Shown here: positions 1-11,829 of the stretch, in pieces
How positions within the stretch are numbered: the first letter of the stretch is position 1
Layout: every line of letters starts with the position of its first letter
Assembly: GCF_004193775.1 (NCBI RefSeq)
Contig: NC_041002.1
Coordinates: forward strand, 38,599,112 to 38,663,111
Origin: Glycine soja
Taxonomy: Eukaryota > Streptophyta > Magnoliopsida > Fabales > Fabaceae
Direction: 5' to 3'
DNA length: 64,000 nt
Notes under the pieces: model-generated
The model's input: only the letters and a program-made list of their open reading frames with translations
Databases searched by the model: none
What the model was told of the DNA's origin: nothing
Position numbers and translations under genes: made by a program

Positions 1-223
1 TAGGCAAACGGACAAAAAGATACTTGGCCTAAGCTTGTCATGAAAGAAAAGAAAAAAAAAAAGATAAAAGAGAGTGAAAAGTATGACTATTTGAAAAAGA
101 TGAAAGAGATATGAAATGAGAAAATAGAAAATAATAGTGTAGTAAAATATTTCTTTTTTAAAAATCATTTGTACAATTGCAATCTTATTCATGTGAACTT
201 GTATTAAATAATATTTTATTTTG

Positions 224-224
<1 letters not shown>
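1..224. other. AT-rich intergenic DNA, no gene seen
   Basis: A/T-rich sequence with A-rich stretches. No coding or repeat family is recognised before the TA tract. Confidence 0.5.

Positions 225-313
<89 letters not shown>
225..313. repeat. (TA)n microsatellite, about 44 units
   Basis: Uninterrupted TA dinucleotides are visible across the interval. The apparent Tyr/Ile-alternating reading frame over it is a translation of this repeat and is not a gene. Confidence 0.98.
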
Positions 314-315
<2 letters not shown>

Positions 316-2929
316 CATTTGATTTTGATTTTGTTATTTTTTTAAAAAATTTAACAGGCATAATTAATTATGGAGAGATAGAATCGAATATCATTAGATT
401 TTGGTTACCAGCATATTATTCAATTTTATTTACTTTCGGGTGTACCCTTGTATTTGTTATCAGCACGTTCGATTTTGTTGGTTCTTATTGTCGACCTAAT
501 GCTATATTGAGTTGATTCCCACCCTGCTTAGAATGAAAATATAGTCCATCTTATCCGGTCTCCAATGCGTTCCACAAGGTTAGGGATAGTTTTGGAAAAA
601 TGATTTTCACGTCCACTTTCACCGTTTTCTCGCTCTGTTCCGGAGAGAAAAGAAGAGAAATCGCGCGAGACCCGTCATTTCTACAACACTTTCCTCTACT
701 CTTTTTCCGACAACAAACAATAGAAAGTGTATCTTTCTGTTCATTTCTTCGCTGATGATAGTTTCTTTGCCTTTCTTTCTTGCGAACAGACCCTGAGAGA
801 TGAGTAGTTTACCAAAAGAAAATGTAAATGGAGCACATAAAAAACTGTTTTTTCAACTAATGTGAGTACGATATTTCTTGGCTCTTTGGTGGAATCCCTA
901 GATATCTCACATGCTTCAGTTTTTTTCATTGATTATGAGATTAATACTCAATTCAAAGCTTAGTTGTTACGCTCAAAGTTTTTCGTCACTCCCAAAGAAT
1001 ACATTTTAAGGACTTGAACTTAAGTTCTCCTCCACAAATTCAGCATATATGTTGTCAACTTTGTTAGACCCTTTAGGTCACTACAATTTAATGTTAGAAA
1101 AACCATTTATAAATTAGATAACTTTTTTGTGATGTCGGTTGATGATTGCAATTAATTAGGCCATGCACAAGCAATTTTCAATGTCTTGTGGAGCCCAAGA
1201 CAAATTAAAGCATTCAAGATGCTAGCTGAAAGTTCTTGTTATGATACGTCGCTACCCCACAGCTCATAGACAAGAGCATGCTCGTGTATCTAGGCCTCTT
1301 CTATCCATCATTTTGAAAGCCACTGCTAGCCATATCCTGGAAATTAGTGAATATATGTTTCAATTGGCTTCCACTTTACCAGAATCCTGTGACCAGCAGA
1401 GTACAAGAATTTTATTCCAAAATTACCCATTGAGCAGGGAATCCAACGACTATATGTAATAGAAGTACATTATCTTTTAGCTATAAATAAATAGGAATCA
1501 ACTATAAAATTGAACAGTATGTTTGGATTAGCTTCATGGGAAAAAATAACCAAATAATTTTTTTAAGGGAAGATAAAGTAATAAATAGTTATTTTTACTT
1601 TTTTTTTTATAGTTGCATTGTAATTTTGTGGGATAAAATTGATTCTTCTATGTTATCCCAAATGAATGGTCCTTTAATTTATTGGGAAATCATCGATTTG
1701 TTAAGTTTGTGATTCTTGATGGTGATCGATCCTTTTTTCAGGAAGTCATTTGTATTATCATAAGTAGTAGTGTAGTATTACTATTAATTCTGAGTGCAAC
1801 TTGTGACATGTAAAGAGGGTAATTCGCTCCAAGAGGTCTAACTAAGCCAGGTGCAAGTGGTTCCGAAGTCCCATGAAAAAGTGCGTAAAAGAATTTTGAC
1901 CTAAGAATCGTTTCCTTGTGACGCCTTATTTATCTATTCCTTTTGTCTTGTTTTAGTTGAAACGAAATAATAACTTTGCTAAAACAACATCAGTCTAATA
2001 CAATCAACATCATCATCCACTGGAACACTTGTAAACAATCTAGGACGGTTATCTATAAAACATGTTCAATTAAAAAATGATGACAAAAAGGAATCGTAGG
2101 GCACGGAATGATGGAACAAACAGAATAGAAAGCACCAAAGTTCACACGGACGCTAATAATTGTCAACCCACTAATGATATCATGGTTAGAAAAAGCAAAA
2201 ATTTCAAAGGTCATTCTGAGTAACTGGTTCATATTATCATTAAGAATCCAATGAGAGATTTTCAAGATCACGTATTCCTTGACTAGGCACTTTCTTCAAC
2301 TCGGAAGATCTCTTGTAATGATCAAGCTTTCATATTCTTCCCCAACATTATGTAGTGATAGAAATGGGATTGATAGGCCATGCAAAATCTATGTACGGAA
2401 AATTAGAAGAAAGTCATAATTTATTTATATGAGGCAGTTATATTTTTGTATGTGACTGTTATTATTTATTACTCCATTCTTCTACTCTAAAATAATTATC
2501 GTTTTAGTTTGTTTTACATATATAAAAAATAATAAATAAATGAAAAAAATAATGTTATAAAATCAATCTTATGTTATTATTATAAATTTTGTTCTTCATT
2601 ATTATTATAATTAAGAAATATAACTGAAAAAAAATAATTAATGTTATATTAAAAAATATAAAATAATAATTATTTTAAGATAATTTTTTTACACGACAAT
2701 TATAATGAAATGGGGATTATTAATAGGAAGTTGTTTTTTATATGTGACTGCCATTGTTTAATATATGTTGTAAAAGAAATCAAAGATTGCATAAGGGTAC
2801 TAATTTTATCACTTTCAGTGGAAGGAGGTGAATCTTTTTGTAAGGAAAAAAATCACGTGTTTGTGATTCTATATTCAAATATGGCCATAAACCAAATTAA
2901 ATTAGTAATATAAACTGGTATTATTGTGT
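314..2929. other. Intergenic DNA without a recognised gene
   Basis: Only short open frames of 60-72 codons occur here, with no recognisable domain. The interval becomes strongly A/T-rich at about 2460-2700. No tRNA, LTR pair or inverted-repeat boundary was recognised. Confidence 0.5.
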
Positions 2930-3365
2930 TTTAAGTTCTTGAGTCCAACAATTTGGTTCCACTTGTTGAATGCTTTTGACAAGGATGAACTCGAGTGGAA
3001 GGATTTGGAGAAGCATGTGGAGGAGAGATGCAAATATATCCAATGCTCACCGCGATATGAAAAATGGGAAGCGATGCTATTGGGTTGCTACTTGCTAGCT
3101 AAGGCTAGGAAGTTTTTTTAGTTTCATAATACTAAATCAAAGGGGAAGATTTCTCTGGCCTTCATTTGTGTGAAAGGAATTGTTCATTGGTTCAAGTATT
3201 TGAAGAATAAACAACCATATATGACTTGGGAAGGTTTTAAGGATGAATTGTTAAGGTGATCTTTTACTAGAGGAATGGGAAATCCTTATGAACAAAAAGT
3301 GCTAATGTAGGGTTAAGGCCGATAGGTTGGGTGGAGAAACTTTGTGCAACAATTTAAGGCCCCAT
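2930..3365 (+). pseudogene. Retrotransposon gag remnant (Ty3/gypsy type)
   Basis: The frame opening near 2924 runs to a stop at 3119-3121. A second stretch after it, about 3140-3360, reads as the core of a plant Retrotrans_gag domain, with the order HWF, TWEGFKDELL and then NPYEQ. An in-frame TGA (near 3257) and a TAG (near 3308) break it. The resemblance to gag is to the motif order known for Ty3/gypsy gag proteins and was not scored. The similarity stops where a different repeat begins at GGCCCCATTTGG. No LTRs could be attached to it, so it is an orphan fragment. Confidence 0.6.
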
Positions 3366-4009
3366 TTGGGGGTGATTTCTCGTTTTTGGTTTTGAAATGT
3401 TTAAAAATTAAAATCAATTTTAGTTGAGTTTTGGTTTATTCTTTGTTTTTAATTTTTAAAAAGATATTACAAATTAAAGATAAATAAAATGACTCAATCA
3501 TTTTATCTTATCTCGCTCTATCATGAAATAATGATGATAACAGAGATAGTAGTATGGGAGTGGCGATGGTGGTAATGGTGACAATAGTAGTGGTGCTGAT
3601 GACGACGGTGGTGGCGGTGGAATAGTGACAGTGGTGATGGAATGGTGATGGTGGCGATAATGGCGGTAGAATGGTGATGCCAGTGTTTTAAAACACAAAC
3701 TTATTCGGTGAATTAGACCAATTCAACCTTTTGGAGGTCTGGTCGGGTCGAGTTACCTATTGGATCAACCATGCGTTGAACCTGGTGAAACTCGGTATGA
3801 CCCGACTGAGTTTGCCGTTAAATGGTGACCCACTGACCCATGTTGGGTCATGCCTAAGGGAGCAAATGTGTTGGGTCATGTAGGTCAATTAAGATTGGGT
3901 ATAAAATTTTAATTTTTTTTCTAATAAAACTAGGTCATGTGGGTCAATAGTGACCCACTGGTTCAACCATTGACCCAATGACTAAATGCCTTGATCGAGC
4001 ATCAACGGT
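3366..4009. repeat. Unclassified repeat with a GGTGG/GATGG-rich tract and TGACCC-rich end
   Basis: It begins with GGCCCCATTTGGGGGTGA, a type of end seen on plant DNA transposons. It contains an imperfect trinucleotide tract of GGTGG and GATGG at about 3535-3685 and a region rich in GACCCA/TGGGTC at about 3730-3990. A similar trinucleotide tract recurs at 32290-32780. No matching opposite end was found, so no element is named. Confidence 0.4.
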
Positions 4010-5112
4010 TTGAAGTGATCGAAAGCTGATAAGAAAAGGGTTTGGATTGTAACTTTGCCAACTTTTCTTGAAACTTTAACCTTTCTGAACTTTTACTCAA
4101 GATTACCTTCCTCTTCAGAAAATCTTGACACAAAGGTTCAAACACTTAGAGAGTTCAACTTTTTAAGTGATTAGTTACAACACTCATTATTAAATGTTTG
4201 ATACGATTATGAGAACCTAATGTCAATGTGCATTTGCTCATTTTTAGAAGATCATTACATAAATAAATGTATCACTTAGTTGTTATGAAAACACAAATTA
4301 TGTAATGATGATTCAACACTTAGAAAATTTTTGTGTCGACTGCAGTACTTAGAATGTTGTTACTTAGAATGTTGTACTCAGAATGCTACACTCATAAAGA
4401 CATTGTTCAAAATACAATTTGAAGTTTTTTGTGCACAAAATCATTTTGATGTCTTTTTCGAAAGTTTTCATACTTTGATGCATATGATTGAACTAGTTTG
4501 AAACAAATCTTGTTTTCACAAAGATGATTTAGTTCAGATATGTCATTTAACAAAATAGTTAAGCTTGTTATGAAAACCTTCTTATGTATGCATTATGATA
4601 TATGTCATTATGATGCTTAGAAAGTTCTTATGCATATGCAGTATATAAGACAACAAATAACATAATATAAAGGGGAAGAGAAGAAGAGATTCAACACATA
4701 GGTTTTTATATTGGTTCACCCCAACCTTGGACTGCATCTAGTCCTCATCCAAACTAATGAGATTTCCACTAACACAACCAACAACATGCTGAAATTTTAC
4801 AACTGCCAACCACTTGTTGGACTTCACAACATCTCCTTCACTACAACACCACACTTGGTCTTGGCTTAGAAATAACCCGTCTCAACCATAACACTATGAG
4901 AGAAACAATCCAATTGTTCTTCACCTCTTTAGGTGGGCTTAACCAAAAAATGGTTTTCTTCACTCTTGAGAAGCTAAACCCACTCAACCATGACACCCAC
5001 TTGGTCATGGGAGAGACAATACAAGTATTTCTTTAACCTCTTCAGGCTACCCAAGTATTCTTTCACTCTAGCCTCTTCGGGTTGCCATCTTAGAGGTTTT
5101 CTCTAAGCTACC
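4010..5112. other. Repeat-like DNA flanking the Athila-like insertion (left side)
   Basis: There is no open frame of interest. The sequence is C-rich on this strand near the end and has several phrases built on CCTCTTCGG or CCTCTTTAGG. It looks like the part of an older repeat into which the element at 5113 inserted, and may continue at 14856. Confidence 0.35.
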
Positions 5113-6325
5113 TATTCGGGGTGGTCGACAAGTGTATCGATTTGCACAAGTAGTATATTAAAACGGTAAGACCAAGTATCGTATTCACAGGGAATTTGTT
5201 TCACTCAGAAATGGTACATTCAGTGTGCAAACATTTGTATACGACTAAAAGCAAGAGAAATATCAAATGGAAATTTTGTGCTAAAATCTAGTTGAATATA
5301 AACTAAATATCTAAAGTTTGAGAAGTAAAAATAGTCACGTAAAAAGCGTTGGGTCGTTCTATTGAATTTTCCTTGATGTTGTTATGTATTTTTCTCTATC
5401 TAATGCCATTCTAGTGTTCTTATGCTGAGAAATTACCCAAACCAAGATCCCTCTATTGAATGAGCCTAACTCTCTTGAAACCTCATCCTTGATCCCTCAA
5501 CAAACTCAGCCTAAAAGAGTTGCATTAAGTCTACAACATAATATGGACTAGATAGAAGCAATGATCACATAAAAACAACATTAAATATATAGTGAAAGAA
5601 TATTACATCAAGGGTTCAGTAGAACTTCCCAACCAAGAGGCTTAGCCTTCCATTACAAGAAATGAACTCTTAATACAAGGAAGAACAGAGTTTAAGTGAA
5701 ATAAAATGGCTAAGAAGTGTTGATGATGTCTCCTTCAACCTTTAGAACCCTAATCTTCCTCCTCTAACCTAAACTCTCTTGGTGGCTCAATTTTTGTCGC
5801 TTCAGCTTCTCCCTTGGCTCTATTTTTCAACTCCTCATTTAGTTTCTGCCAACTTCAGTATTTTAAAGGCTACTTGGACGTTTAAGCTTCTGAAGGCTCA
5901 CTTAGCGAGATTGGCTCGCTAAGCGAGAGTAAATGAATTTTGGCTTAGCGATCTGGGCGCGCTAAGCGCGAGAAGAGACAACTAACTCGCTGGGGGAGCT
6001 GGCGGCACGTTGGGCAAGCACATCTCTGATTGATCCTTTTCTAGGGTTTTCCAACACGCTAAGCGAGTTGTATGCCTCTCTTAGTGGATGTCACTTGCTA
6101 AGCGGATTTGCCTCGCTTAGCGAGACATCAACTACTTCTCTTCTTTTAGCCTGAAATTGAAGAGGTTTCAACATTAGCTCACAGAATTGGGAGCATCTAT
6201 TGTATAAAATCAAACTAAACATGAAAATATCTATAATTCCTACAAAATGAAATATAAATTGGAGGTAAAGCGCTAATTTTGTGCAAATATTCAATACAAA
6301 ACTTAGTCGTGAATAGCGACTAACA
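5113..6325 (-). repeat. 3' LTR of the Athila-like element
   Basis: It aligns over its whole length with 13513-14855. In element orientation it begins TGTTAGTCGC. Its distal end has TA where the other LTR has TG (plus strand), a terminal mutation. It is about 130 bp shorter than its partner, mainly because a 143-bp segment is missing at the CTAGAT at 5548-5553. Confidence 0.92.
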
Positions 6326-6340
6326 AACTCCTCCAAATTT
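6326..6340 (-). other. Polypurine tract next to the 3' LTR
   Basis: On the minus strand the bases just before the LTR read AAATTTGGAGGAGTT. They are purine-rich and in the position used to prime second-strand synthesis. Confidence 0.65.
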
Positions 6341-7686
6341 ACAGTTTTGCTTGTCCTTAAGCAAAGAAATAACAATTTACTTTTCCTCAAGTGACAGAAA
6401 TCACAGTGGTTAACCAAATATGTGTTTGTTCCAAAACATTCAATCACATGAACATAAGTGGCAAGCAATACTTCAACCAACAACCCCCTTCATAAAGACA
6501 TGCAGAACTTCAAAGATATGAACATGATCATTAAGCAAGACAAATGAAATAAACTAGCAAGCAAGACAGGTATCAAGGAAGTTTCATCAAGCCTAATCCT
6601 CATGGTCATTGTTTCTCTCATAAGCACAAGTGTTTAAGGTAATTCTTCAAATCAACAATCAACACAAGTCTCAACTTTTGTATTTCATCTCATGTCATAC
6701 AATCACAAACACACGATTTGAATCTGAAGGACTTTCTTGGCTTGTAATGAGGCTAGGCTACAAACAATTCATGGTTTTTCTAGGATGCAAAACTTAGGTT
6801 CTAGGAGAGCATTCATCCTTAGATCACCTCTTTTCCTTTTATTCCCAGCTTCTATTGAAATGGCACAATCATATAAGACACTTAGCTTAAGCAACAACAC
6901 ATATAAACTTTGCTTATTCTTAAAACTTTCCTTTTCTCTTTTTTTTTAGCAGTTGTTTTTTTTTTTTGTTTTTTTACTGCTTCTTGATACAATTTTCTGT
7001 GGATGTTGCTTGTTTTACCACAATCATCATCACCCAATGCCTTCCCCCAAATTTGGAACAAATTTTGTTTGAACCATAATGCTCTCCTATAACCTAAAGA
7101 AAGGTAGATGGAGATTATAATTCAACATGCTTAGGGTTCAACTCAATCCATCAGATTTAAGCTCAAAATGGGTGCAAATGTTTCATCATTCATGAATAGG
7201 GTAAGCTATTTGGCTAAGTGGCTAATTCAATCAATCACAACCTTCATCATTTCCAAATCATGTATTCATTCAATATTCAAAGATTTAGTTAAAAATCGAT
7301 ACTCGATGCTAGTCATTCTCTCACAATTAAAGTTCACACAACTCACCGGGTTATGGCTAATGATTACCTTCACTATTTACCTGTCAAACAAACTAACAAT
7401 TTCTTTCACGCCCCTAATTCATGTTCTTTCTCTTCTAATTACTGCATACTTATTCAAAGCACATGATCTAACATCACAATTCACTCAAGTCATGCAATCA
7501 ATCAAATTCAAAACCAATCACAAACACCATAAATTTAAACCAAAACAAACCACTATGTATATAAATGTAAACTGCCCTAAAAGTTATGAAAATTGCTAAA
7601 TAAGTAAATAAACTAAAACTAAAACTAAAATTTAAAAACTGAATCTAAAAAGCAAAAATATAAATTAGGTCCTGTCTTTAATCATC
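6341..7686. other. Non-coding 3' interior of the Athila-like element
   Basis: Between the polypurine tract and the broken downstream ORF. The forward frame of 143 codons (7168-7599) lacks any recognisable domain and lies antisense to the element. It is treated as chance. Confidence 0.5.
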
Positions 7687-9095
7687 CTATGCCGGTGTAG
7701 GGTCATCATGAGGTGAGGAGGGAGCATGCTGAACTGGCAATGATGTATCCAGAGCTGGAGTGGGCCAGGGATCCCAAGTGCTCTGTGCTGTTGCCATATC
7801 TGCAACGTAATCGGCATCTATAGCACCGTCTCCTTCCTCAGTGGCCTCAATTGGTGTGGCAACAGGGGTGTCCTCTGGCATCTCCTCAGCTTCACCCTCG
7901 GCCTCTTGCTATGGCTCCTAGGCTGTAGGAGCCTCACCTCCTCCTGAAGAAGAAAGCTGAACTCCTGGCCAGACCACCTGGGCCATAAAGGCCTTCACAC
8001 TCATAATGGGCCTCTGCTGAGCCTGGTCATGAAAACTCTGCATCACCAGGCATAAGCCATGGTGGAGGCTCTACAACATCAGCACTATCACATATGGTGT
8101 CTGCATGGAGGTGTCAGAGGTTGTGGTGGGTGCTGGAGGAGGAACTAGTGCTGGTGCAAGTGTGGGTGTAGGAGCTGGAGCAGTAGGAGCAGAGAAGGAA
8201 GGAGCATAAGTGTCAGGTCCCCTAGCCTTAGTCTTGTGGGTCCCCGAAAAGGTGATCATGGGATCATCAGGGTTCCAACAATTCTTTCTAATGTAAGACA
8301 AATTAATGGCAGGGCTAAGGGACTCGAAAGTCAGTGAATCTGGAACAACTCCCCGGGCGATGCATAAGGCGGTGATCAAAGCATGGAAGCCGAGCTTGGA
8401 GGAGTTGGACTGGGCCATCTGAGATATCTGTCCATAGATGAACGAGCCCACATCCATGTCCATCTTTGTCACCAGACCATAAACTAGCCTCGCCCTATCC
8501 ATATTAAGATCGGACGTATGAGAGGTGGGGGCAAGGTTGGGGTATGATAGCACACTCCAGGTCTGGGCAAGGGTAGTGAGGTCCTTCCTCAGAAGCTTTC
8601 AAGACCTGCCCTCAGCGTTCAGAACAAATCCTCGCCCTAGAATGCAGAGCTTGAATGCAAGCTCCTGCGGGTCCGAATGCGTGTGGCAGAACCTGGAATA
8701 AGATGAGTAACACTCTCTATCTCCAAAACCACGAGGGTCTCTAAGAATGCATTCAGCGTCTCCCCGTCAAACTTAATCAGCTTGCCCTGTACTCCAACTT
8801 GCCTCGGGGACTTGTCCTCTGGATCAAACAAATTAGCATAAAACTCCTTGACCAGGGCCACATCAATGCGACCATTAGGCTGCCTGGTCAAGGCTTTATG
8901 CCACCGCCTCCTCTTGAGTTCCCGGTGGAACTCATCATACTTTGTAACATATAAAGTGAGGTTCCTCTCCGGAAGGATATTCTGGGAGTGAATGTTTTGC
9001 TCATAGCGTTCCCAGGCGACCTCTAAGATGAATCTTGTTGTGTCATATGGTTCTTGAGGTCGGGAGGTGGCTGATTTTCTCTTCCTAGAGGCCAT
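7687..9095 (-). pseudogene. Broken downstream ORF with a plant transposon-protein domain
   Basis: The start at 9095 opens a Lys/Arg-rich N-terminus followed by a domain of the 'putative plant transposon protein' type, found in the ORF after pol in Athila relatives. The frame is lost near 8690, where the readable protein shifts by one base. It then meets a TGA near 8600, resumes through 8553-8071, is interrupted again by two stops, and ends in an acidic Ala/Asp/Glu/Thr-rich tail (7881-7687). The middle part is rich in Pro/Ala/Thr. Its position matches the env-like ORF of this lineage, but I see no signal peptide or membrane segment, so I do not call it an envelope gene. It is non-functional as it stands. 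Confidence 0.72.
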
Positions 9096-9179
9096 CTACA
9101 TCAAAAGAATCACATCAAAGAAAATTAGACAGGTTTTATTCAAGACTAAAAGTAGAAAAATAAAACAGAAAAATGGACT

Positions 9180-10800
9180 GGGCGCTTAGCGAGACCAGCT
9201 TGCTTAGCGCGCCTTCAGAAATTAATGTGATACGCTTAGCGCGCAGGGAACGCTTAGTGCGACAACAAAAAAAATAAAGACTCTGGCTAAGCGAGACACC
9301 CTCGCTTAGCTAACACAACACAATGGCTAAGTGAGCATGGTTCGCTAAGCCTTATTCTCTAACAAAGAGCTAATTGCACTTAGCGAGACTGGCTTAGCAA
9401 GCAGGCTTGCTAAGCCTTATTCAAAAACAGAGAAGAAATTATGCTTAGCGAGTATGACTCGCTTAGCGCATGAACAAATTTTCAGAACAACTAAATTGCC
9501 TTGGGCTTAGCGAGACTGACTCGCTTAGCCCATGCTTATTTGACTTTCAAAGGCTTGGTGGCTTAGCGAGCGTGGCTCGCTTAGCCACAAATAGGATACC
9601 AAAAGCCTCAAAGACTCAGACCTAACTAAACAAACTCGCTCAATGCGGCATGCCGGCTTAGCGAGTTCATACGAACTTAAAAAGTAAAACTTGGAATTTA
9701 AATGCTCGCTAAGCCTGAGTGCAATGGCTTAGCAAGTTCATACTGATGAGCATAAATTTAAACAGAAATGATGAACATGCTTAGCGGGACAGGGCCGGCT
9801 TAGCCAGTTCATCAGAAAACCCAGAAATTCATCCAAAATTGATGAACTCGCTTAGCGAGTACATCAAAATTTCTAGAAAAATTAGGGCTTTGAAGCCTCA
9901 ATTTCCTAGCCACTTTCAGGCATAGGAAACCTAAGTAAAACCCATCAAATGAACCTACATTATATGCTAAACTAAATCCTTAACAACATACAATCAAAAA
10001 ACTAAACAATCAACAACAACATCAATAGAAATAAAAAATCATAGAGCAAGCAAAGTTGTCTTCTACCCTAGGGTTCAAAAACAAAATTAACAAGAAGGAA
10101 ATTGATACTTACTTGGATTGTTGAGGTAAATGAGTAGAGATGAGGGCAAAAGAAGCAGGGAAGCAAAATGCACAGTGCAGGAAATGCCAATGATGAGATA
10201 GGGAAGTTATAATTTTTGCACAAAAGTAACTGCCTAAGGCAGTTATGTCTTATTTTTGGCAGTTTCGGCTGTCTCGCTTAGCGCGAGTGACTTGCTAAGC
10301 GAGCACTTAGTGATGTTTGAATTTTCAGAATTTAAAATCATGCGCTTAGCGAGACAGACTCGCTTAGCCCAATTTGAAAATTAGAAAACTCAAGAAGGTT
10401 TTGGGCTTAGCGCACATGTGTGTGCTTAGCAAGTTCTGCAACTCTGATTGGTCTGCAACTTCCGCTAAGCTGGACAAGGCTGGCTTAGCGAATTAAATTC
10501 CTTAAGATGCAGTAGTGGGGTCACGCTTAGCGAGATGGTCTCGCTTAGCGCAATGCCACTCCAGAGAGTTATTTGGGCTTAGCGGGTATGACCCGCTTAG
10601 CCCAATTGACATGGGGGTCCAGGCAGAGAGTGATTTGCGCTTAGCAAGATGTTGGGTTGTGCTTAGCAAGCGGACTCGCTTAGCCCAATTCCATTAATTG
10701 CAATTCCAGAAAAGTTTTTGGGCTCAGTGCAACTATCTCGCTTAGCGTGAAGCATGATTCGCTTAACGCACAGGGCGCGCTGAGCGAGTGGATGACTAAA
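9180..10800. repeat. Cluster of dispersed CTTAGCGAG / CTCGCTTAG hairpin motifs
   Basis: More than twenty short units built on GCTTAGCGAG followed after 5-8 bases by CTCGCTTAGC are scattered through this non-coding stretch. Each pair contains the self-complementary core GCGAG/CTCGC and can fold as a small stem. The same motif occurs inside both LTRs (for example near 5895-5930 and 14580-14650). Spacing is irregular, so this is not a true tandem satellite. Confidence 0.85.
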
Positions 10801-11000
10801 ACATGTTGATTCAGAGAAGCTTTTGCCAACCCCTTATCATACAAAAACATGTTGATGTCTTACTCTAGCAATCACAAACAAGTTGAAACCTAACTATATG
10901 CAATGATGTACAGAAAACAATGATTATGAAAACAAGGAACAAGTTGGGTTGCCTTCCAGGAAGCTCTTCTTTAACGTTATTAGCTTGACGCATGTTACCT

Positions 11001-11795
11001 CTAAGGGTCTTGTGCAATGTTGGCTCTAGCAATCTGAGCCATCTTATTCTCAATTTCGTCCATCTTAGAACACACATTTTGGTTAAGTGAGTGCTTTGCT
11101 GCATCAAACAAATCAAATATGACTTTCTGGTCATCTACACCCATTTCAAGATTACCTTTCCCCATATCCACCACACAATTTGCAGTTAACATGAAGGGAA
11201 GACCCAAAATCAGTGGGATTTCATCATCCTCTTCAGTGTTCATGATTATGAAATCTGGGGGGAAAGTAAACTGCCGCACTTTAACCAAAACGTCTTCTAC
11301 CACACCATAAGGCCTTGTAATGGACCGATCTGCCAATTGCAATGTCATTCTTGTTGGCATGATTTCCAGCTCTCCAATCCTTCTGCACATGGAGAGAGAC
11401 ATCAAATTAATGTTGGCCCCCAAGTCAATAAGGTCTTTCCCAACTGACACTGCACCAATAGAGCAAGGGATTGTAACATTCCCTGGATCCTTGTATTTAG
11501 GTGGAAGGATTCTCTGGATAACAACACTGTAGTTTCCCTCCACCATATTATTATCACTGTGGATATATTTGCCCTTCTTGGTCAGCAGATCTTTGAGAAA
11601 CTTGGAGTAGAGTGACATTTGTTGCAAGGCTTCTCCAAAGGGGATAGTTATCTCCAATTTCTTGAAGATATCAAGGAAACGAGCAAAGTGTTGTTCCTTG
11701 TCTTTCTTGGACGACACCAAAGGGTATGGTGTTTCCTTCCCTGTATATGGGACAACCTTCTTCTTCTTTTCTATGACCAACTCACTCTTTGTCAT
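11001..11795 (-). CDS. Retroviral-type aspartic protease segment of gag-pro
   Basis: A 264-codon open frame. It begins with a Lys-rich stretch, then a conserved segment around residues 35-100. The aspartic protease core has the active-site triplet region DLGA at about residues 124-127, followed by an NLM motif, and the flap/C-terminal part with an ILGLPF motif. This order is known for Athila-type proteases that cut Gag-Pol. The residue after DLGA is Asn, where Ser is usual in this lineage. It continues the gag reading direction, but intact gag is not linked to it in one frame. Downstream, where reverse transcriptase should follow, the sequence becomes non-coding. It is an element gene remnant, not a host gene. 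Confidence 0.82.
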   Translation of the reverse strand: MTKSELVIEKKKKVVPYTGKETPYPLVSSKKDKEQHFARFLDIFKKLEITIPFGEALQQMSLYSKFLKDLLTKKGKYIHSDNNMVEGNYSVVIQRILPPKYKDPGNVTIPCSIGAVSVGKDLIDLGANINLMSLSMCRRIGELEIMPTRMTLQLADRSITRPYGVVEDVLVKVRQFTFPPDFIIMNTEEDDEIPLILGLPFMLTANCVVDMGKGNLEMGVDDQKVIFDLFDAAKHSLNQNVCSKMDEIENKMAQIARANIAQDP

Positions 11796-11829
11796 CTTTT
11801 CTTCCTCATTTTCTCTTTTTTTTCTTCTT

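Noticed and set aside
177..515. 112-codon frame with alternating Tyr and Ile
   Set aside because: It is the translation of the (TA)n tract.
3498..3698. Pro/Ser-rich minus-strand frame
   Set aside because: It is a by-product of the GGTGG-type repeat on the other strand, as are the frames at 32283-32722.
7168..7599. 143-codon plus-strand frame
   Set aside because: Antisense inside the Athila-like element, with no domain and a composition like the surrounding non-coding DNA.
7687..9095. Retroviral envelope gene in the Athila-like element
   Set aside because: The position fits, but there is no signal peptide or membrane segment, and the readable domain is of another type.
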